This document shows, piece by piece, positions 19,448 through 26,466 of a stretch of 35,001 nucleotides of DNA; the first letter of the stretch is position 1, and each line of letters starts with the position of its first letter. Made by a program: the position numbers and the translations under genes. The stretch spans positions 1-35,001 of the IMG/VR virus record IMGVR_UViG_3300033153_007799; one strand, given 5' to 3'. A model generated the notes under the pieces. It saw only the letters and a list, made by a program, of their open reading frames with translations, was not told where the DNA came from and did no database searches. The stretch comes from a virus.

Positions 19448-21694
19448 ATGGCCCTTGAGTTTAAATTAATCATTGATGATAAAGGGACAGCCACGATCAA
19501 GAAGTTCAGGGATACTTCCAATAAGGCTATCTCTGACATAGAAAAGAAGTCCGCTCAATCAGTTAAGAATCAAGAGAAACGATACAAGAGGCTTGGCGAA
19601 TCTCTGAGAAAGTACCGGTCTGTCGCTTTTGGTGCCTTGGCGGCGGCTGGCGTTGGAGGGATGCTTGCCAATCTTGCGTCTGAGGCAGAAGAAACGCAGA
19701 GCAAATTTAATGTCGTCTTTGGAAATCTGGCAAGAGAAACAAACGCATGGGCCGAAAGTTTTGGCCAGTCAGTTGGCAGGGCAAGAACGGACATCAAGGG
19801 TTGGATGGCCGAACTCCAGGATACTTTTGTCCCTCTTGGAAACACAAGAAAGGCGGCTTCTGAATTCAGTAAATCTATTGTTACTCTTGCAGTCGATGTC
19901 GCATCGTTTAATAATAAAGCCGATGCTGATGTAATTCGCGATTTTACATCTGCCATAGTTGGCAACCATGAGACTGTCAGGAAATACGGAGTCATTATAT
20001 CTGAGGCCACCTTGCAACAGGAGGCCCTTGCAAGCGGCTTGATCAAGACAAAAAGACAATTAACGGCGCAGGAAAAGGTACAAGCAAGGGTAAATCTGCT
20101 ATTTAAGTACACGAAAGATGCTCAGGGCGATGTAATAAGGACGGCAGATTCTTACGCGAATAGGGTCAAAAGATTAAGATCAGAGGCCAGGGATCTGGGG
20201 GAAGACCTCGGAAAGTTTTTAATCCCTGCCTTCTCCCAGCTTGTGGAGTGGGCCGGAAAGGGCATCGAAGCAGTTGAGAAATTTCTAAAAACGATTGATG
20301 TGACAACAGAAGAAGCGCAGATAAAAAGGACTCTTGATGCAGCTATTAAAGCGAATGCTCGAATAGAGGAATTGATAAATAGCAGAAAAGAAGTTGCTAT
20401 TTCAGCTGATAAAGAAGAAGAGGCTTCGGCAGTTCAGAAATTTTTAAACATTGGAAGGGGATTACATCTTGCTTATATAGATGCATACCAGTCTATAAGG
20501 GGAGAAGTTGAACCGATATATAATTATCTATTTGATGAACAGCAAGCTATCAATATCGAAATGTCCAAGATGGGCCCAATTGCAGGGATGGCAAGGGCCG
20601 AGTTTGAATCATTGGTTAATACAGATAAGGAGTTCGCAAAATCTATTGCTTCTGGCAATATCCCCCTTGAGATGCAAAAAGAGTCTTTGACAGCACTGAT
20701 TGAAAGGCTGGAGAAACGGCTATCATTGGTAAAAGAAACAAATGCCGAAGAGGGGAAGGCTGGGGCTGGCATTGGCGGCATTGATCCAGAAGCGGTAAAA
20801 GCTTATGCCGATCAAATAGTACGGTCAGCTAACGCTGCATTGGATATGAAAGGGGGGTTAATAGAATCATCCGAATATATTGATACCTTGGCAGAAACGG
20901 ATATTTCACCAGAAGATAATATCTGGGATAATTATAAAGATGGAATTCAACAGGCGTTATCAGATCAGCAAATAATGGTTGATCTCGTCGGTTCTCTGGC
21001 GCAGGGTATCACCGGCCCCATTACAGCAGGCTTGACCGATATGATCAAAGGAACAAAAACGATCAGTGAAGGATTTAAAGCGATTGGCACTTCGATTTTG
21101 CAAAATGTTGTTAGTGCTTTGACCGAGGCTATTATAAAGGCCACTATATTCAAGGCTGTATTTGGATTTTTCGGCGTTCCATTTTTTGGGTCAGGCGGGA
21201 CTGTTGGATTTGGTCAACTGGTTCCGGCTGGCGTTCCTATGGCTAAAAAGGGCGGCGTTCTTGTTAGTGGCTTACCGGCTCCGGCTGGTATTCCCAAATT
21301 TGGTTCAGGCGGAATTGTTGAGTTTGGTCAACTGGCTCCAACAGGCTTTCCCAAATTTGGAATAGGTGAGACTGTTGGATTTAATCAGTTGGCTCCGGTT
21401 GACGTTCCCAAATTTGGCATTGGTGGGTATGGGATCGGAGGGCGAACAATTCCAGGGAGTGACGAGGTCTTAGTAGGGATACAGCCGGGCGAAGGCGTTT
21501 TGACACGCCGGACGGTTCAACGACTCGGCGGCCCTGAAGGCGTTGACGCATTGAACAGAGGAGCCACAACGAGTGGCGGGAATACGATAAACATTACGAT
21601 CAATACGAAAACAGTAGATGAAAATTTTGTCCGGCGGAGGCTCGTGCCAATGCTGAAAGATCTTGATTTAAATCAGAGAGTTTCGATTGCTTAA
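19448..21694 (+). CDS. Tail tape measure protein
   Basis: 748 residues from ATG 19448. It sets the tail length. About 1.5 angstrom per residue would give a tail of roughly 110 nm. The N-terminal ~100 residues are helical with a hydrophobic stretch 'FGALAAAGVGGMLANLA'. 'EAEETQSKFNVVFGNLARET' and the helical region after it are the usual tape-measure start of phages with Mu-like heads. A second hydrophobic segment (about 560-580, 'VVSALTEAIIKATIFKAVFG') precedes a Gly/Pro-rich repeat (21185-21430) and the conserved 'PGSDEVLVGIQPGEGVLTRR' C-terminal signature. It overlaps the next start by 8 bases. Confidence 0.85.
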   Translation: MALEFKLIIDDKGTATIKKFRDTSNKAISDIEKKSAQSVKNQEKRYKRLGESLRKYRSVAFGALAAAGVGGMLANLASEAEETQSKFNVVFGNLARETNAWAESFGQSVGRARTDIKGWMAELQDTFVPLGNTRKAASEFSKSIVTLAVDVASFNNKADADVIRDFTSAIVGNHETVRKYGVIISEATLQQEALASGLIKTKRQLTAQEKVQARVNLLFKYTKDAQGDVIRTADSYANRVKRLRSEARDLGEDLGKFLIPAFSQLVEWAGKGIEAVEKFLKTIDVTTEEAQIKRTLDAAIKANARIEELINSRKEVAISADKEEEASAVQKFLNIGRGLHLAYIDAYQSIRGEVEPIYNYLFDEQQAINIEMSKMGPIAGMARAEFESLVNTDKEFAKSIASGNIPLEMQKESLTALIERLEKRLSLVKETNAEEGKAGAGIGGIDPEAVKAYADQIVRSANAALDMKGGLIESSEYIDTLAETDISPEDNIWDNYKDGIQQALSDQQIMVDLVGSLAQGITGPITAGLTDMIKGTKTISEGFKAIGTSILQNVVSALTEAIIKATIFKAVFGFFGVPFFGSGGTVGFGQLVPAGVPMAKKGGVLVSGLPAPAGIPKFGSGGIVEFGQLAPTGFPKFGIGETVGFNQLAPVDVPKFGIGGYGIGGRTIPGSDEVLVGIQPGEGVLTRRTVQRLGGPEGVDALNRGATTSGGNTINITINTKTVDENFVRRRLVPMLKDLDLNQRVSIA
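21185..21430 (+). repeat. 57-bp repeats in the tape measure gene
   Basis: Degenerate copies of a ~19-residue unit, consensus FGSGGTVGFGQLAPAGVPK, start at 21185, 21299 and 21356 with a partial fourth at 21413. The first copy is extended by an inserted 'MAKKGGVLVSGLPAPAG'. The units lie after the second hydrophobic segment, just before the conserved C-terminal block. They suggest recent in-frame amplification and may form an elongated Gly/Pro-rich linker. Confidence 0.7.
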
Positions 21695-24113
21695 CGCCAG
21701 TTCAAATTTTGAAACTTTGAACAATCTGACTGAAAAGGAGCCTATCTTTACGATTCAGTTTGACGGTGTGGCAACTGTATTTTCATCTGGGCCATACGCC
21801 GATGCGGGAGCGTCAACAAAACAGCTTTTGATAGATCTCCAGCGAATTGATACGGATACGGATCAACAGGCATTCAAGACCCATCTGGGTGGTTTTACAT
21901 TTTCTATCCTTGACAAAGACGGGGAAATCCGTTCCCTGCTTGCCAATCCTCTGGCAGATAAAATGGTGACTGCTAAAACCGGCTATCAGGGATTGAACCA
22001 TGCGGACTTTGTATCTTTGCCGGTGGCTTATGTTCAGAGTTATGGTATAGAGCCGGATCTATTGACATATACTTTCAAGTGCCGTTACAAGCTTTCCCAT
22101 TATCGTACTATCTTTGGAAACATGGGTAAAACGGTATTGACTAAAGCGATTGAGGCGGAAGATGAAATGATAACCGGCGGCGATGTGGAAACAGCCGTAC
22201 CGGTGATGAATGGAGTTGAACTTACAGATGTCGGTTGCGCTACATTGAAGGATGCGGGTCAGGCGCATGGCGGCTCGTCGTCGGCGAAAATGACCGGCAC
22301 GAATTTCGGGGGGCAAACCGAATTTTCAACTTATTTTGAAAATAGCTATTTTTGCGGTTTGGATTCTGGGGCCGATTATGATGTGTCTATCTGGGTATAC
22401 AATCCAGCCGGACAGGATCTTGACAGGGTGCGGCTCTATTATACAAATAGCAGCAGCGTCGATGTGTTGTTAGATACAACTCTCGTGACAGGATCTTGGG
22501 TAAAATTGACCGGAAGCATCACAGGCTATATGGAGAAATGTTTATATATTGTGGCCGATGATCAGGATGCTGGTGGCAACATCTTCACCGAATTTATTTA
22601 CGTCGATGACTGGTCAATCATACGCAAAGATACAGAAGTATATGGTGATGATATTTCTGGGTTCTCGGCGGCTGGTGCGGCTCCGTGGGATGCGGATACT
22701 TATATCAAAATAGATAATGAGGTTATAAAATATACGGCTAAAACAACATATTTTACCTGTGTGCGCGGACAGCTCGGTACCGAAATTGCCCACCATGACA
22801 TAGGGGCGGAGATCCGCGAAGTCATTGTGGTCGAGCAATCCGATCATGGTATGGAATTTCTTTTGAATCTTCTTACGACCACAGCCGCGGGAACTAATGG
22901 AGATTATGATCTCGGCCTTGAAAATTGGGGCCTTGGCATTGATATTGACTTTATTGACATATTGAATTTTAAAAACGAGATGGGTGATAAGGGGAAATGG
23001 GGCGATGACGGGGCTGGAAACAATGATTTTAAAATGGCCTACACACCGAAAGCAGAAGTCGAAAAAGGTCTTGAATGGATTGAGAAAAACATCCTGTCGT
23101 TAATCCCTGCCTTTTTTGTCTTGACCGAAACAGGCAAACTCGGAATAAAGTTCTGGGATATTTCGGCTAATAAAATCGGAGGCGAAACTTTAACAGAAGA
23201 TGATATTTTGGAAAGTCCGGTAGCTGAAATCCTTACGAGTAATATTATATCTCATGTCGAGTTGAAGGGGGCTTACAACGCCGCGTCCGGCACGTGGCTT
23301 GATTATGTTGTTTACACTTGTGATGAATGCGTTGCTATCTGGGGAGAAAAGAAGTGGCTGAAACTGAAAAGCCTCTGGCATGACTCACCTTTGTTTGGTG
23401 ACAGTTTCCGGCTTGACAGAATGATCGAGCGGATCTTCGGACGGTTCGGAAACAGCACTCTTCGGGTGCATGTGTCCTCATATTTGAAAAGACAGCTCCT
23501 ACAAGTGGGTGATATGCTGAATGTGTCTCATGCCAAGTTGCCGGTGTTTCGGGATGGATCGATCGGATGGACAAAAGAGTCTGGTGAAATTACATCCATT
23601 AATATGGCTTATCTGGCTGGCCGGATCGCAACTGAAATGTCGATTGATAATTACTACGGCGTGAATGAGGCGGATATACAGGATATACACGTTTTTGAAC
23701 AGGCCGATCTTGACAGGGCAACCTTGACAGAGGATGCAAACCATGCACAGGGCACTCTGCAAGCGGCTGATGCATACATTGATCAGGCAACATACAAAGC
23801 CACTAATGTAATGGTGGAAATCGAAATAACGCAACCAGGGGAAGCCGGAGGCGATACAGAGGAATATATCACACTATACATCAAAGTGCAGAATCCGGTT
23901 AATACAGATATAAAAGAAATCGAGAAGCGATTTTATTATAACGAAACGTCTGATGAAAAAGTGACGCGGCAATTTTACGCTCTGGGGATGACCAGCACGA
24001 CCTTTGCGCGGATTCGTGTGGATTGGACGGCGCATTCTGATACATTCCCACCGACTGATGTGACAGTGAAAAAAGTTGTCTTATGGGATTTTAAGGGGAC
24101 AATATCATCATGA
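21687..24113 (+). CDS. Tail hub/baseplate protein with inserted carbohydrate-binding-like domain
   Basis: 808 residues, TTG start 21687 overlapping the tape-measure stop. The first ~150 residues and the segment from about 390 on read like a tail-tip hub ('EQSDHGMEFLLNLLTTTAAG', 'WIEKNILSLIPAFFVLTETG', 'SYLKRQLLQVGDMLNVSHAK'). Between them, residues about 165-310 form a beta sandwich resembling CBM4/9-type lectin modules ('GGSSSAKMTGTNFGG', 'SGADYDVSIWVYNPAG', 'GSWVKLTGSITGYM', 'IYVDDWSIIRKD'). The module looks inserted into a hub loop, as in many siphophage tips. It would contact host glycans. There are more beta domains at the C-terminus. Position after the tape measure is the hub position. 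Confidence 0.65.
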   Translation: MLNASSNFETLNNLTEKEPIFTIQFDGVATVFSSGPYADAGASTKQLLIDLQRIDTDTDQQAFKTHLGGFTFSILDKDGEIRSLLANPLADKMVTAKTGYQGLNHADFVSLPVAYVQSYGIEPDLLTYTFKCRYKLSHYRTIFGNMGKTVLTKAIEAEDEMITGGDVETAVPVMNGVELTDVGCATLKDAGQAHGGSSSAKMTGTNFGGQTEFSTYFENSYFCGLDSGADYDVSIWVYNPAGQDLDRVRLYYTNSSSVDVLLDTTLVTGSWVKLTGSITGYMEKCLYIVADDQDAGGNIFTEFIYVDDWSIIRKDTEVYGDDISGFSAAGAAPWDADTYIKIDNEVIKYTAKTTYFTCVRGQLGTEIAHHDIGAEIREVIVVEQSDHGMEFLLNLLTTTAAGTNGDYDLGLENWGLGIDIDFIDILNFKNEMGDKGKWGDDGAGNNDFKMAYTPKAEVEKGLEWIEKNILSLIPAFFVLTETGKLGIKFWDISANKIGGETLTEDDILESPVAEILTSNIISHVELKGAYNAASGTWLDYVVYTCDECVAIWGEKKWLKLKSLWHDSPLFGDSFRLDRMIERIFGRFGNSTLRVHVSSYLKRQLLQVGDMLNVSHAKLPVFRDGSIGWTKESGEITSINMAYLAGRIATEMSIDNYYGVNEADIQDIHVFEQADLDRATLTEDANHAQGTLQAADAYIDQATYKATNVMVEIEITQPGEAGGDTEEYITLYIKVQNPVNTDIKEIEKRFYYNETSDEKVTRQFYALGMTSTTFARIRVDWTAHSDTFPPTDVTVKKVVLWDFKGTISS

Positions 24114-24382
24114 TTGAAATTTTGATTATCGTTATTGCCACAATTGCAAATGCTCTTTGTGATGTCTGGATCAGGCGGAAAAATGGTGTCGGATGGTGGC
24201 AGTGGCACATCCCGAAGTGGATACATTTTTACCCTCCGTTAATATATATATTAAATAATAGATACCCATTGACAAAAGAATGGCCTGTATGGATTGTGTT
24301 GTCTATTGTCTGCTGGTTGCTCTGGCGGTCGATTTATCGAAATTGGTTTAATTTGGGAATCAGGAAATGGGATACCCGCTAA
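24110..24382 (+). CDS. Two-pass membrane protein in the tail cluster
   Basis: 90 residues from ATG 24110 (overlaps the preceding TGA by 4 bases). Hydrophobic segments lie at residues 2-18 (IEILIIVIATIANALCDV) and about 59-76 (PVWIVLSIVCWLLWRSIY). A Trp-rich amphipathic loop (GVGWWQWHIPKWIHFYPPLI) lies between them. Its stop overlaps the start of the next gene (24367) by 16 bases. Membrane proteins are not usual between hub and fibre genes. It might be a holin-like, channel-forming or receptor-interaction accessory protein. Family not recognised. Confidence 0.6.
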   Translation: MIEILIIVIATIANALCDVWIRRKNGVGWWQWHIPKWIHFYPPLIYILNNRYPLTKEWPVWIVLSIVCWLLWRSIYRNWFNLGIRKWDTR

Positions 24383-25965
24383 TAACATGCGGTACAATCA
24401 GGGTGGATTTTGACCGGCATTTCAATGTCTGGAAACCGGCGCGGATCGAATCAAAGGCCGTGAATGAGGCCGCATCGGGAAAAACCGAAACGCTGACATT
24501 CTATGAGAGGTGGAAAGTTGAGGCGGCGATACGCCGGTTGAAAGGTGAAACGATCCTGCAATTGGAAGCTTTTTACAGGGCGGCGAAAGACGGCACATCA
24601 TTTTCGATGTGGTGGGATCGGTCGCTTGGATTGTGTGCTTTTTTTGAGGACGGGCTTTACACCATTGATGGGGATACCGGTACATTCAGCCGTTCGGTTG
24701 CCGCTCATTATGTTGGACGCGATGGTTTATTAAAAGAAACGGCGAGTGGAACGCCGCGATACCCGTCTGGCAAATTTGGCGGCGGCTTGTTGCTTGAGGG
24801 AAGCAGCGCGAACGCATTGTTGTATTCTGAGCAGTTTGACCATGCAACATGGGTAAAAACTAATGTAACTGTATCGGCAAATACAACAGACATAGATGAT
24901 CCAAAGGGCGAAAATAACGCTGATAAATGCACGGCAACGGCAAATAATGGGACAATTGTACAAACGCTGTCCGGCGCAGTTGGCACCAATGATGCTTGTC
25001 TGTCTGTTTGGATGCGTGCTGCTGTTGGATGCGATGTAACATTAACGATAACCGATGATGCAGGATCGTTTACCGAATCGAATGAATACAATATAACATC
25101 TGAGTGGGTACGATATGAATTGGCCTATGAGAATACAGGCGCGTCAAATCCCAATAACTGGAAAGTGCAAATTACACTGGATAATAATGGAGATATTGTT
25201 TACTTATATGGGGTGCAACTTGAAGGCGGGGCGCACAAAAGATATGCAACGGGGTATATGAAAACTGAGGCTACGATAGCAACAAGATTAGAAGAACAAC
25301 TGGTTTACACTATAATCGAGGGACGACATTTTAACAGATTAAAAGGATTGATATCATTTTGGGAGTACCACAATTGGGAATATGACGAAGGAGGAGGGGG
25401 GGGAGATGATCCTGTTCGTGTTATGCTGCAAATTACAGACTTGTCCGACAATCCGGTGTTGACTATTTACCGCAATGATAGTAGTAAACTGATTGTAAAA
25501 ATAGAGGATTTGGCCGGAAATGATTACACGGCGGAATCAGTAACAAATTTACCGCATAGACAATGGAACCATATTGCGTTTGCATGGGACATAACAGATA
25601 GAATATATACTCCGCCGACATGGCATGCTGGATATTTATATCTAAACGGATCAGGTGAAAATTGGATGATAATGAATGATGAGATATTGCCGCCAACTCC
25701 GACAAAATTATATCTCGGCAATTCTGCGGCTGGCAGTCAGGAAGCCGATTTTATCATAGATGATTTGATGATTTATCTGGAGGCCGACGGAGGCATTGGA
25801 TCAACAAATACTACAGTAAGCCGCATTTACAATGCCGGAAGGTCTCTCGGATTAAGAAGAAATTATTTTTCAGATTTACAGCTCGCAGATAATAAATTTT
25901 CACCAACTCTTTTAGCTGGTGGTAAAGTGTACGATTTTGAACTAATCGCAGAGGAGGTTTTATAA
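24367..25965 (+). CDS. Tail adhesin with CBM-like and LamG-like domains
   Basis: 532 residues from ATG 24367, overlapping the membrane gene. Residues 1-90 ('YERWKVEAAIRRLKGETILQ', 'FYRAAKDGTSFSMWWDRSLG') are tail-attachment like. About 150-300 is a CBM4/9-like beta sandwich ('ANALLYSEQFDHATWVKTNV', 'GAVGTNDACLSVWMRAA', 'YLYGVQLEGGAHKRYATGYM'). About 320-510 is a LamG/concanavalin-like jelly roll ('GLISFWEYHNWEYD', 'LPHRQWNHIAFAWDITDRIY', 'KLYLGNSAAGSQEADFIIDD'), joined by an EGGGGGDDP linker. It is most likely a receptor-binding tail protein. Confidence 0.65.
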   Translation: MGYPLITCGTIRVDFDRHFNVWKPARIESKAVNEAASGKTETLTFYERWKVEAAIRRLKGETILQLEAFYRAAKDGTSFSMWWDRSLGLCAFFEDGLYTIDGDTGTFSRSVAAHYVGRDGLLKETASGTPRYPSGKFGGGLLLEGSSANALLYSEQFDHATWVKTNVTVSANTTDIDDPKGENNADKCTATANNGTIVQTLSGAVGTNDACLSVWMRAAVGCDVTLTITDDAGSFTESNEYNITSEWVRYELAYENTGASNPNNWKVQITLDNNGDIVYLYGVQLEGGAHKRYATGYMKTEATIATRLEEQLVYTIIEGRHFNRLKGLISFWEYHNWEYDEGGGGGDDPVRVMLQITDLSDNPVLTIYRNDSSKLIVKIEDLAGNDYTAESVTNLPHRQWNHIAFAWDITDRIYTPPTWHAGYLYLNGSGENWMIMNDEILPPTPTKLYLGNSAAGSQEADFIIDDLMIYLEADGGIGSTNTTVSRIYNAGRSLGLRRNYFSDLQLADNKFSPTLLAGGKVYDFELIAEEVL

Positions 25966-26465
25966 TGACAAGCAGAGGAAGAAAATGGCTGGGCTTAGCA
26001 ATTGCAGCCCTCGTGATTTTTGTTTTTTTGGTTTTTGTAACAGCTTCAAATGCGCAGGGAGTTAAAAAAGTATGGCCCCTGAGCGCGGACGGAGAAACAG
26101 CGGGTTTTATCTACATCCCGAATCAGGACACGGTATACTCAGAGGTCTTTGAATCATATCCGGTTATGTCATGCCAGTATGCCGTAAAAGATACAAACAG
26201 CCGCGACAGTTGCGATATTGCCCTGTACGTACAGGCTTGCCCTGATACATCATTGATCAGCACAGAACAGGCGGCTTGGGAAACGGTGCAAACAATATCA
26301 GCGGCCCTGACTGACACGACCGCAAATCCGTTTTACAACATCACATATACGCCGGTGCCGCCCGCTTTTTTCTATCGTTATATGGGAGTTGGCGGCTCTG
26401 ATAACGGAATAGGCACTCGGCTGTTGATAACTCAGGCGAATTACGAAGCGACACGGAGGCGATAA
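25965..26465 (+). CDS. Signal-peptide protein in the tail module, 166 aa
   Basis: ATG 25965 overlaps the preceding stop, with GAGGAGG at 25951-25957. Residues 5-29 (GRKWLGLAIAALVIFVFLVF, then VTASNAQG) form a strong signal peptide or anchor with a likely 'ASNAQ' cleavage site. The mature part is beta-rich: 'KKVWPLSADGETAGFIYIPN', 'CDIALYVQACPDTSLISTEQ', 'NPFYNITYTPVPPAFFYRYM'. Its layout resembles that of the 169-residue protein at 13088, and both lie in the virion operon. It is followed after 1 base by the fibre gene. Role unknown. Confidence 0.55.
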   Translation: MTSRGRKWLGLAIAALVIFVFLVFVTASNAQGVKKVWPLSADGETAGFIYIPNQDTVYSEVFESYPVMSCQYAVKDTNSRDSCDIALYVQACPDTSLISTEQAAWETVQTISAALTDTTANPFYNITYTPVPPAFFYRYMGVGGSDNGIGTRLLITQANYEATRRR

Positions 26466-26466
26466 A

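Noticed and set aside
21185-21430. Direct repeats considered as a CRISPR array or iterons
   Set aside because: Units are in frame, degenerate and coding (Gly/Pro-rich), with no spacers of constant length.
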